From Gossypium raimondii (lineage: Eukaryota > Streptophyta > Magnoliopsida > Malvales > Malvaceae), in the NCBI RefSeq assembly GCF_025698545.1, contig NC_068570.1:62001-126000 (forward strand): a DNA stretch of 64,000 nt. The letters run 5' to 3'. Of the stretch, positions 39,301-53,747 are shown piece by piece (position 1 is the stretch's first letter; every line of letters begins with the position of its first letter). The notes under the pieces were generated by a model. It saw nothing but the letters and a program-made list of their open reading frames with translations. It had not been told where the DNA came from and searched no databases. The position numbers were made by a program, and so were the translations under genes.

Positions 39301-39620
39301 ATTGTTCTTAGGTCTTGAGACAAGTGACATTTGTCTCGAATAGAAGAACATCGAAGCTAAATTAATTTTGTTATGCTTCAAGTCTCGAGACAGAAACCCC
39401 TTACCTCAAGACATTCAAGCATCGAAACAAAAATAAGAAAATAGGGGAGGGCTAGTCTCCAGACCTAATCTCGAGACACGGAGAACTTTGTCTCAAGGCA
39501 CAACATGTAGTGTCTCAAGACATGATAACTTTTAATCTAAAAATTCCAAAATAATTTATGACTTGTCTGAAGGTATAAAAATCCATGTCTTGAAACATAA
39601 ACTTGAAATAGATTATTATA
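39301..39620. repeat. cluster of TCTCGAGAC-type palindromic motifs
   Basis: About eight copies of a palindromic core, TCTCGAGACA or one-base variants (TCTTGAGACA, TCTCAAGACA, TCTCCAGACC), spaced irregularly over 320 bases on both strands, immediately after the LTR end. Origin unknown; possibly part of the same repeat. Confidence 0.6.
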
Positions 39621-40890
39621 TACTTGTTATAAGAACAAATTTACATATGTTTGTTTACATACAAAATGTTTATATAACAATTTAGAATAATTTCATGTAA
39701 ATTTCAGAAGTTCCATAATTCCTTTGAGCAAGTGTCTTGAGAATTGTAGGTGTAGGTCATCAATTTGGCAATAATATCACTTCTTCGCAATTAAATCAAT
39801 TAATAAAATCATCCAGAAAGAGTTCTTTCGTACTTTTCAAAAAAGTAAATTGTTTTACAAGAAAAATAATTTATTTTTCATTAATTTAATTAAACAAATC
39901 ATTTTTATGAAATAAACATAATTAAATATTTTCTAAAATCATTCTCAATGATGTCATATACAAAAATCAACCCATTTTTAAATTCACAATAAATGCTTAC
40001 AATTTCTTTTAATTGCTTTATGGCTAAGGCTAGGTTTTTTAAAACCTCATCCAAATTGGTTTTCAGTCTAGGATTTAATATTAAAGTGACACTTTTGTTT
40101 ATGGTTGGGTGGGAATGAAGGCAACATTTAGTATTATGTCTCATCATTTACATCACTTGCTGAATTGCAGATTAAGGGGATTGATTGCTCTTGAGTCCAC
40201 AAATTGCAGGCAGGCAGCTTGTAAAATTTTCACCATTATATTTTGGCAAACTCATTCTCAAGTACTGCTAAAAAAACCCAGGAAAGCCAACAAGTAGTAC
40301 GGACAAATAAGACTTTGCTCTAAACAGACAAAGTGACAAACCTACAAACAGAGTCTAACTCAAGATTATTCTCTACCTAAAACAAACCCAACTGTTTAGA
40401 TTTGTAAGAACATAACAATGAGTCAGTACTCTTCTTATTCCTTGTTTTCCTGAACTCTATGTATAGTTTCCGACACACATACATACTACTACCGACACGT
40501 TAACTTCCACTGCAATAGCAACAATCCTCTTCTGTACTTCCTCCTTAATATCAAATATGCTGTTCTGCTTGTCGGTAGACAACCATTGTTACCAAAACTA
40601 AACAATTAAACTAAGTAAAACCACTTGGAAACAAACGAAAACAAGCTTCATTTGGTTGGTAAACCAAAACCCATGGACAATTATTTATTCACAAATTAAA
40701 GCATCTTCATTTTCATTTCTTCTATATATATAACCTTATACACGCTCTTTTATTCCTCTCAATCAAAATTAAGGAGAAAAGGAAAAGACCTCATGGGGTT
40801 TTGTTTTCGGCCAAACCCAAACCCAAACCCAAAGCTAATCTTATATCTTACAGCTTTAAACCTGAAATTCCCAAAGTTTTCTTCTTCTTT
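39621..40890. other. intergenic, LTR region to small membrane protein
   Basis: AT-rich, no gene supported. It includes the likely 3' UTR of the minus-strand small membrane protein gene and a short (CCAAAC)n run at about 40813-40833. Confidence 0.35.
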
Positions 40891-41232
40891 TTACAAAGAA
40901 CCGTATGGAATTTGTTGAGGGAGGCTGAACCGGAGTTGAGAAGCAGGGAACCGGACAGCCACGCCGTGCCAGCAAATACCACCTTTACACATCTCGTGAA
41001 CTTGAAGGGAACCAGCATCTTGATCCTCACCGGAAATTGCTTGCGTGGCTTTACGACTGACGTCCCACGTCAAAGCCCCGACCAAGATCAGACCCACCAC
41101 CGTAGTCGACGCCATCAACACAAACCAACCACCGAAATTCCTCCCACACACTAAACCGTACGCCTTTATCCCCGCTATAACCGCCACGTATATGATCAGC
41201 AAATTCCCAACCACCACATCCGATATCGCCAT
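40891..41232 (-). CDS. small plant-specific membrane protein, uncharacterised
   Basis: Single exon, 113 residues, ATG at 41232. Two hydrophobic helices: about 8-28 (VGNLLIIYVAVIAGIKAYGL) and about 34-54 (GWFVLMASTTVVGLILVGAL), then WDVSRKAT, a short acidic linker, and a C-terminal HEMCKGGICWHGVAVRFPAS segment with two cysteines. I recall similar plant 'transmembrane protein' entries with the GGICWHGVAVRxPAS block, but no known function. Upstream frames on the opposite strand here are low-complexity and are its antisense. Confidence 0.75.
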   Translation of the reverse strand: MAISDVVVGNLLIIYVAVIAGIKAYGLVCGRNFGGWFVLMASTTVVGLILVGALTWDVSRKATQAISGEDQDAGSLQVHEMCKGGICWHGVAVRFPASQLRFSLPQQIPYGSL

Positions 41233-42920
41233 GATCCAAAAAGAATCTGGTGGAAGAGAGAAGACTATAACTAGTTCCTAGTGGAGAGGATCTTTCTAAC
41301 GAGTTAAATGAGTCGTCTCGGGAATGTCGGGCTCGGGCTTTCAATTAATATAAAAAAGGGTATTGAGAGGATGGTGTTGAAGTACTTGTCCTACACCCGC
41401 CGATTTTATATTTTCTTCCAATAACGTAACGCCACGTTTTTACAATTTAGTTTTAGATATTGTATTGTTGTATGTATAACGTTGGTTTTGGTGTGGTAAA
41501 TCCCTTTATTTCGAAGCGTATGCATTATATGTTTGATGATTAATAAATGAAATGGGCAACATTTTCAATATATCACGCGGAAACACATAGGATAGGAGGG
41601 GAATAGGTCATCCTCATGGAGGTCGTGAATTGGCCACGTTTGAGCAAATTACCTTTTTCCTCGAAGTTGAAGTGGTCTCACTCTCACGATGCATTCATTC
41701 ATTAATATATGACACTTTTGTCTTAACTTTCTTCTTAATTAAATGGATTTAGACTCTTTTTTTATTTATTAACTTTTTCAAAACGTCCAACTTGAATGGT
41801 GAGGGGTTCGGTGGCTCACGGTGCTTTCGAGCGTACGGGTTTTTCCAACTCTTGTATTTTTCGTTTGCAAATTACAATTCTTTGCGTTTACAATATATTA
41901 ATGGCATACCAAAACCACACTTTTTCTTTTCTTTTCGATTTGTTTACGGTATATATTTGACAAAATTTGCTTTTTTGCATAAAAAGGATGAAGCAAGCAT
42001 ATCTTTAAAAAAAATGACATGCCTTACCCAAATAAAGGTAATTAATTTAATACTAAAGCATTCATGATACCATTACCAATCCAAAAGGAACATTGAGTAA
42101 AGATGACGAAAAGGAAAAAGAAAAGAAGGGAAGACTATTTAAATAATTGGAGTCGGAAGATATGTGGTAATTGTGAACATTTACTGGCTGCCTTTCTTTC
42201 TTTAATTTTAGTTGCGCCCAAAACAAAAATGAAGAAATTAACCTGGAAAAAGGGGCAGATGGGTGGACACTTGTGATTAGAAGAACCAAAGAAAAAGACA
42301 ATACTTGGTGGAAGACTTTGAAGCGAGCTGCGGTTGTTGTTGCATCATGATTCATGCAGCTGCTTACCAAATTCCACTTATCATCTACTTGTTTCAGAGT
42401 GTGCCAAATGGCGTGATCCTACAACTTTCTTCGCGGTCAGTCAGTAAACTATCACACTAACAACGACTTCTTCCCCACCTTGGGTTAAGGCCTAAGGGGC
42501 ATCTAATAGTATGGGTGATAAAAAGGGGCAATGATTATAGGATATGACCACATACGGTTCAATAATAACAATATGACATCATTTGAATTAAGTTCCACGA
42601 TTGATCGGTGGCATCAAACAATACATACACATTGCATAAATGTTAATGCATGCGTGAAGCTTAAACATGAAAAGCAGAAAAGGCATGTGCATGTTAATAG
42701 GGAAGGAATGCTTGTCATCAACTATAGATTGATTGATAATAAGTAAAAACACAGAAACAAACCACTTGAATCTTTCACAGAAACCCCCAGAATGTCAGTA
42801 GACACTATACAATGATGGCTTGCTGCTTCCTACAATTTTAAAAGGTGACATCGACAGGGATACAAGCAGCAAGAAGCTGGCAGGTTGATCCATCTTTGTC
42901 GGACTTGAATCTTCCACCCA
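41233..42920. other. intergenic, small membrane protein to ROP 3' end
   Basis: 1.7 kb AT-rich DNA with no gene or transposon end that I can support. The part up to about 41400 is the likely promoter of the membrane protein gene, and the part from about 42760 is the likely 3' UTR of the ROP gene. Confidence 0.35.
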
Positions 42921-46444
<3,524 letters not shown>

Positions 46445-49400
46445 TTACTGTTGTAAACTGACCAACTGTTTATAAACACTGCCTGGTTTCTTCGTCAGTT
46501 GTTCATGGCTGCCAATTTCAAGTACCTTCCCTTGTTCCAACACCGCAATGCTGTCCGAATTACGTATAGTCGATAACCGATGCGCTACGATGATTGTGGT
46601 ACGACCTTCCATGAGATTATCCAGAGCTTCTTGAACTAGTTTCTCAGATTCCGAGTCCAATGCACTTGTGGCTTCATCTAGGAGAAGAATGGAAGGGTTC
46701 CTTAGTATTGCTCTAGCAATTGCCACTCTCTGCTTTTGGCCACCCGATAACTGGACACCTCGATTGCCGACGTGGGTTTGGTACCCTTCAGGCATTCGGC
46801 TAATGAATCGATGAGCATGAGCTGCTCTTGCTGCTTTCATTATCTCAATCTCTGATGCATCCTCTTTGCCATACTTGATGTTTTCGTATATTGTGGTTGA
46901 GAACAGTGCAGGCTCTTGCTGGACTAAACTCATTCTTAACCTTAGAGACCTTAAGTTTAGTGCCTTAATATTGTAGCCATCGATCACAACTGCCCCGGAA
47001 ACGGGGTCGTAAAACCGCATAATTAATGCAATCACTGTGCTTTTCCCTGACCCGCTTTGTCCAACTACGGCTAGACTTTTTCCAGCTGAAGTTTTCAGGT
47101 TTAACTTGTCAAAAATGGTTACATCAGGTCTCATTGGGTACTTGAAACTAACATTTCTGAACTCTATGTCACCTTTGATCTCGGTTACTACGTTTGATGT
47201 GGAATCATTTGGCTCTATTGATGTTTTCCTATGAAGAATACCGAAAACGGACCCGAGTGCTTGCGACCCTTTAACGAGATCTGGTGTGAGAGCTAGTGTT
47301 TCTGCTACTGCCAGTGCTGTGATTATCAAAACCATGAAGGACTTCATGACATCTCCGAAGTTAGATTTGTTTTGCTTGATTAGCACCGATGCATACCAAA
47401 GGCCAAGTGCGTAGGAACAGAATGCAAAGAGCTGTGATACGCCGTATCCAAAACCCGATATATGACCTCGTAAGCATGCTTGCTTTTTCGGTTGGTTTAA
47501 TTCAGAGGCAAACTTGATCGAAATCCGGTCTTCAACACCAAATGCAGCCACAGTACGAATGTTAACAATTGCTTCACGTGCCACAGCAGTTGCTCTAGAG
47601 TACGTATGGCTGTAATTCCCTCCGAACCCCTTAAGAAACAGTTGCTGCAATTTCGAAAGAAAAACGAATAAAAGAATTGGAATTGAAGGCCTGCAGTGTC
47701 ATTCATTGCTGACATAACCAAAGCAAGTGGTTTCTAAGCCTTACCTCAGTTATGGATGCACCTATGAGTAAAGGAAAGGAGGCAATGATAACAGATGCGA
47801 TACGCCAACTTAAAGCAAATGCTATTACAAATGCTGTCACGGTAAGTGCTACGTTCTGCACGATTGTGGATAGCCGATCAGCTAAAGCACTTCGCACGAG
47901 GGTTGCATCTGCAGCTAAAGCTGCTGTCAATGAGCCAGTATTGTTCTCATCCAAATCAAACCAACCAACCTCATTGGAAAGGATAGCTAGATATGAAGTG
48001 AAATGTACGTTAGTTTACAGTGCAAAGTCGGAATAAAATTTCGTAGTTCAGAGGATTTGCAATGTGATGAATGTTCCATCAATGAAAAGTATGGAAGTAC
48101 CTGAGAACATCGATAAACGGACACGAGCCGTAAGGTTCTCCCCCATTAAGGTATAGAAGTAGTGTTGCAACATATATATAGGAATGGTAAGAATAGCCAG
48201 ACCAACAAATATAAGAGCCACTCTTTTAACCTCTTCCTTGATTTGAATATCATCAGGAGAGTAAAATGCAGTCAAGACATGCGTGATTCCGAAGGCAAAT
48301 AGCGGAGCTTCCATGCCGGCCAGAATTGCACCAACCGAGCCAAGTAGCGCATATGGCCATTCCGGTGCATTTAATTTAAGTAGTTCCCATATTGATGGAT
48401 TAGAAGCAGAACTTTGCTGAGATGAGTTTTGACAACTTTGCTCCAATTCTATTGCTGTAATTGGTCTCGAATCCTGCCCCAGATTTTGACTGTCTTGAGG
48501 TTGTCGAAAGCTAGAACTTTCGGAAACATCGGAATGACATATAGAGCTCGAAATTTCAGTGTTTTCTGATATTTGCAAGCTAACCAAAGCCGCATATTCT
48601 CCTTTCTTAGACATCAAATCCATGTGGCTCCCACTCTCAACAACCTGTCCATTCTTCAAAACGATGATAGTGTCAACATCTCGAATAGTGGATAATCGAT
48701 GCGCCACGATGATCGTTGATCGACTTGACACTATCTTATCTAGTGCCTGTTGAACTATGAGTTCAGATTCTGCATCAAGAGCACTTGTAGCCTCGTCAAG
48801 AAGCAGTATCTTGGGGTTCCTCAGCACTGCTCTTGCTATAGCAATTCTTTGTTTTTGACCTCCAGAAAGCTGAGTTCCTCCTTCTCCAACCTATATTCAA
48901 CAACATTTCAAAGCATCAGTTTCGAGGATCGTCCACAGATCAGTAGAAATAAAGAATGAAGTTGGATACTAAGGAGAAGATACCTGTGTATTATAACTAT
49001 TAGGTAGTTCTTCAATGAAAGAATGTGCATTAGCAGCTTTGGCAGCTAATATAACTTGCTCCATATCTGCATCTTCTTTACCAAGTAGGATGTTATCGGC
49101 TATTGTCGTGTCGAACAGTGCTGGTTCTTGACCGACCAATCCCATTTGTTCTCTCAACCATTTTAGCTGCAGATTCTTAAGATCATATCCATCCAATAAT
49201 ATAGAACCTGGTGAAATGCCGGTGTATCAGCCAAGAGAAAGTAAAACTATACTGTAACTCAGTCTCTAACTTACCTGAAGTGGGATCATAGAAACGTTGA
49301 ACCATGGAAATGATGGTACTCTTTCCTGAACCACTAGGACCAACAACTGCAAACGTCTTCCCAGCATCTATTGAGAAACTTAATTTCTCAAACACCGTGC

Positions 49401-51062
49401 CAGGCCGAGACGGATAAGCAAAACAGACCTCACGGAACTCGATTTTTCCAACTACTTCTGGCAAAATAGTTTCACCATCTGTCTGTCCTGAAGGCTTTGA
49501 GTCAGTATCTATCATGCTGAAGATATTGGCAGCAGCTGCCCGGCCTTTAGCAATGGCAGCAAGGTTTGGTGCTGCTTGGCCTAAAGCACTACAAAAGCAA
49601 AACAGCTGTTTTTTTATCATAAAATTCAATTAACGAGAGATAAACTCCCTGAAAAGTTGTTAACCATATGCAGATTATACTTACAATCCACTGAAAATGA
49701 CATTGATAATCGTTGTAAACGCTTTCCCTCCGTTTGTTTTACTGTGTCTGACGAGTATGCCGGCATACCAAAGAAGAAAGGCCCATGCACAGAACAGCAG
49801 ACCATATGTAAATCCAACACCTACCCCCTTTGCAAGTCCACTTCTCTTCCCCATTTTAAGAGCATTTTTAAGTGAACTAGAGTATGCTTTAACTGCTCTT
49901 TCCTCTCCTACAAATGCGTATACTGTACGAATCTGCGAAATAACCTGTACCAAAAGGAAAGAAAAATCTACCCCATAGAGCAATATCATTCCAAAACTAA
50001 AAGAGCATGGTGTTTCTTGAACCTTGGAATTGTGTGTTTCATATATAAGGTGTATGCAATTTACCTCTTCGGCAATCTTCCCAGCTTCGGAATAAGCAGC
50101 CTCGCCTTTTTCGGATAGAGTTGACATAATTATAGTATAAGCTCCGCCTGCAATGGCTATCAGTGGAACTACAGCTAAGGTGAGTAGTGTAAGCTGCCAT
50201 ACAGATGTAAACCCAATGGCGAAACCAACGATAAATTGAGAAAGGTAACGGAAAGCATGGCCTGTCTGCACCAAGATACATCAGAGAAATATTTAGTATT
50301 AAGGAAATATCATATACCAAAGTTTTGAACATTATGCTAATCTTTATGTTCCCGTTTTTAGTAAAAATACCTTGTCACCTATGGCATCCTGGACAAGGAT
50401 TGCATCACTTGAGATATGAAAAATTATGTTAGAAGCTCTAGCTTCAGTGTCAAAGAAGCTTATATCTTTTCTTAAGACCGACTGAAGGTATTTCAGTCGC
50501 AAACGAGCCGTCTGTCTCTCCCCGGTTTGCATCCAGAATGCAACACCTGAAAGATATAGAAATCAACAAGGGTGTTATTAGCAGTAGGCAAACTGAAGCA
50601 CTGGTAGGAATTTTTCAGGATAGGAAACATGAAACACACCTATCCATGCCGATGCGAAAACGACGAGGCCAAGGTAGACCAAGTAAATAGCATGCTGCAA
50701 AGGGGATAAAAGAAGTGTCGAGCATTAAGCAAAACCATGTATTGACTTACATTTACTCTTAAAGTTTAAACCAATAAGCAGTCATGGAGAAGTACCTCAG
50801 AAACCTGAGCAGACAGCTTGTGAGGATCCGAAGACAAATGCCCTAAAGAATCTATCATGCGACCAAACATAACAAAGAACACTGGAAGAGCAGCCCCATG
50901 TATGCACGCCCCTAAACTCCCAAAAACCATCAAGGCACAATCTAATTTATCAGCAGCTGAAAAAAGACGGAGGAATGAAACAGGTTTCCTTCTTGTCAAA
51001 TCCGACGATTGCTCCGGTTTCGGAACCGATTCCTGGTGGTGACTCAGCTCTATTTCTTCCAT
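46445..51062 (-). CDS. ABC transporter B family, ABCB13/ABCB14-like
   Basis: Ten exons on the minus strand: 51062-50796, 50694-50640, 50546-50371, 50265-50065, 49944-49685, 49588-49275, 49207-48984, 48890-48101, 47986-47745, 47644-46445; 1,242 residues. Full transporter TMD1-NBD1-TMD2-NBD2. NBD1: Walker [10 protein letters not shown] (about 401-409), signature LSGGQKQR (about 507), Walker [16 protein letters not shown]2: Walker [10 protein letters not shown] (about 1037-1045), [21 protein letters not shown]-loop AHRLST in both. The residue order, including [20 protein letters not shown] and [18 protein letters not shown], follows Arabidopsis ABCB13/ABCB14. ABCB14 is a guard-cell malate importer and ABCB13 relatives have been linked to auxin transport; the substrate here is not determinable. 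No motif is broken. Confidence 0.95.
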
Positions 51063-52147
51063 TTTTACAGTGAAAAAACACCCAGAAATGTTTTGGCAGT
51101 GACTAAGAGAGATGATGAAAGGAAACGCAGCAGCAAAAAGGGGATTGCATCATGAAGTTCTTGTGCTGGTGTTGAATGTTGATGAGAGGCTGGCTAGGCA
51201 AGTGCTTTCCCGGTTTCCTTAAATGTAAAGTTAACATAGTTGGCCAACCAACAACTCGGCCATATTAACTCTGCAATTGAAGTATTAATCAGTGCTGCTT
51301 CTTAATGATACACACAAAGCATCAGTCAAATTGCAGTCATTTTCCATTCAATTAAACCAAGAAACCCCAAGCCGGTTTAGTTGTTTCATGATCCACGATC
51401 ATTCCCTTAAAGACCATCTTTTCTTTTTAATGTGGACCCTTGTTTTTTTTTTTTTTTCAAACAATGCAGTATGCCAATTGGAGGCATTTACTTCTCGGGG
51501 CCCTATCGACCATGGCGGTGAGAGAGTTAAAAAGGAGTAAGGTCCACTTGGCCATGTGATGATAGAACCACTGCTAGATTTGGAAGCTGATGTCAAAATT
51601 AACCAAAGGGTTTGATTCATATTATACTGATGCTTTGAATATTTAATTAGAATATTTTAAAAAATTACGATCAATTTAGCAATTGTACCATAATTTCTGC
51701 AGTCTGGTACAATTAACCCAAAAAAAGTCAATTTAGTAATGTGATGGTTGACATTGCCTCTTTCTTTGGATTATATCTTAATAAATACAACAGAATTATA
51801 AAGGTAAAAGTAACATGGAGACTCTTGTAATACTCTTTGATCTAATTTACAAGAATTAATTTATACATTTTTAGTTGTCCATAGTATAGTATTTTTAATA
51901 TTTAGTTACTACAAAATTTGGTTTTCACTACAGGTCTACCAAAAGTTCTTACAAGGCCTATAAAGATATGTTCTATGTCATTATCCTTTTGAACATTATG
52001 TTAAGCTAGATTTCTCTTTCGGCCATTAAATTAAATTATAATAAAATTCAACACATTCTTTCTACCTTGAATTTGATCGGTTCTACTATTTAATTGAAAC
52101 TTGAATTTAAAAACTTTGCTTAAATAAAACACAGTTTATTGGTGAGC
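51063..52147. other. divergent intergenic, ABCB to RPA12
   Basis: AT-rich promoter-side DNA of the minus-strand ABCB gene. No gene or transposon end recognised. A poly(T) run of 14 lies near 51444-51458. Confidence 0.35.
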
Positions 52148-52244
52148 TTGGGCCCAAATTGTTAAAAAGTTAAAATTATGGGCTTGCATTGACGCTAAAA
52201 CTAAGCGCTAACTCATCTTCTCCTTCCCGCTTCTTCTAGGGTTT
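52148..52244 (+). promoter_or_regulatory. site II elements plus telo-box upstream of RPA12
   Basis: TTGGGCCCAA (52148-52157) gives a TGGGCC site II on each strand, a third TGGGCT lies at 52179-52184, and TAGGGTTT (telo-box, AAACCCTA on the other strand) at 52237-52244. Site II with telo-box is the known plant promoter pair for ribosomal-protein and ribosome-biogenesis genes, which fits a Pol I subunit gene starting 440 bases downstream. An E2F-like ATTGGCGGG follows near 52298. Confidence 0.6.
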
Positions 52245-52570
52245 TACATATAACAATAATTTTCTGAAACTCTTACCAGAAACAAGGGTTTGTTATTTAT
52301 TGGCGGGAGCTGAATCCTTAAAAATAAATACAAATAAGAGATTGTTTCTTTCTATTGAGGTAGCTGCTCTAACTTCATATGTTTCAATTATTAAATTTTT
52401 GGGGTTTTTCTTCTTTTCGTATATCATGAATTTTATGCTATTATCAAACAACATTTTCAGTAAAAAAGAGGAAATCTTCAATTAGGTGATTAGTGTTTGT
52501 AGTAATTTCTCAGAGAACTATTTTTTGTAGCTTTATTGGTTCAATTTTTCCTAGTTTAATGCTATAATTC

Positions 52571-52610
52571 ACTCTCTCTCTCACACACACACACACAAAA
52601 AAAAAAAAAA
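52571..52610. repeat. compound microsatellite (CT)n(CA)n(A)n
   Basis: About 5 CT units, 8 CA units and 13-14 A in direct succession, 70 bases upstream of the RPA12 ATG, probably in its 5' UTR. Likely polymorphic. Confidence 0.9.
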
Positions 52611-52680
52611 GTTTACTAGTTTCAGTTTCTTGTGGATCTTATAAAATTCCCATTTCAATAGTTCTTTAAAGGAAAGATTC

Positions 52681-53747
52681 ATGGCGTATTCTCAAGCACG
52701 AGACTTCATGTTCTGTAACTTGTGTGGTACGATGCTGTCTTTGGTTTCACCTAAGATTGCTGAATGCTCTTTGTGTAGATCTAAAACTAGTGCTAAAGGT
52801 ATCCACTTTATTTAGTACTATCGTTTTTGTTTATCTTATTCATTAGCTGCTTTACTAAAGTTGTTATCCTTATCTATTAGGTATTGTGGGACGAGAAATC
52901 GGCTACACACTCACTGTTGAGGTTCGCCTTGACCTTTGTTACCTTCTATTTGTGCAAGCTACTAGTTATATGATGATTGCATATGTTGGTTATGTTGGTT
53001 TTGATATCATAGAGAGTGAGAGATTACAAATGAACTGAGATATTGTTTTCTTTGTTTATATGAGCGGGCACCCTGTTCTAAATAAAGAGCGATTCTGCTG
53101 CTAATCCTTCATATATTGAGATGTCCCAATTGGCTATAGACTGTAGTATACAAGAAAGCACGCAATAAGTTGGTCATGTTGGTTGGTTTTTCCTATTGTT
53201 CTTTCGTATAATTCTTAGTAGAAGTCACAACACTCATACATATATGTAAAGAATGTTGAACTTGCATGCTGATGGCTGTATTCTTGCTCTGCCCTCTCAC
53301 CTCTTTTCGTGTTCTTGATGCTGCATTATTTTACTCCATTTGCTTTACATTTTGCAGGATATCCGGAGAGACCTTGGCATCTCACATGCTGCGGAAGAGA
53401 TGACGACAAAAGAATCAGCTGCGGTAATTACTTTTATTAAGTTAAAGATAGAGACAATCCTTAAATCTGCTGCTCACCATTTTGAGTATTAATTATCATG
53501 TGCAGTTGATCAAGCAGACTTGTAAATCCTGTGGAAACGCAGAGCTTGAGTACACTACCCGACAAGTAAAACAACATCTCGATAAAAACAAGTTTCTTTT
53601 TTATGAATAATCAATCCCTCCTCATTTAACTTATATTATTTTCTCTATGTCTCTTTCTCTTTTCCTATACAGATGAGATCAGCAGATGAAGGGCAGACTG
53701 TATTCCTTGTATGCCCGAAGTGTAAAGCAAGGGATACCGAAAATTGA
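52681..53747 (+). CDS. RPA12: RNA polymerase I subunit RPA12 (A12.2)
   Basis: Five short exons: 52681-52798, 52881-52921, 53358-53423, 53506-53565, 53673-53747; 119 residues, the usual size for RPA12. N-terminal zinc ribbon Cys12-x2-Cys15 ... Cys29-x2-Cys32 (FCNLCG, CSLC). C-terminal TFIIS-type zinc ribbon Cys81-x2-Cys84 (CKSCG) and Cys109-x2-Cys112 (CPKC), with the acidic hairpin RSADEGQT at 97-104 that in TFIIS and A12.2 drives RNA cleavage. It sits in Pol I and is needed for transcript cleavage and termination of rRNA synthesis. All exons are too short to show as long open frames. Most splice sites are clear: CAG acceptors at exons 3, 4 and 5. Confidence 0.9.

Noticed and set aside
40801-41154. 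117-codon plus-strand frame starting with a Lys/Pro run
   Set aside because: Antisense to the two-helix membrane protein, which has far better protein character and an ATG. The plus frame includes simple-repeat sequence.
41051-41344. 97-codon minus-strand frame overlapping the small membrane protein
   Set aside because: It is another frame of the same exon plus promoter, with Gly/Arg-rich random composition.
42062-42370. 102-codon minus-strand frame near the ROP gene
   Set aside because: No recognisable domain, AT-rich codons, no conservation evident; probably random.
47752-48036. 94-codon plus-strand frame in the ABCB gene
   Set aside because: Antisense to the second transmembrane domain exon of the ABCB transporter.
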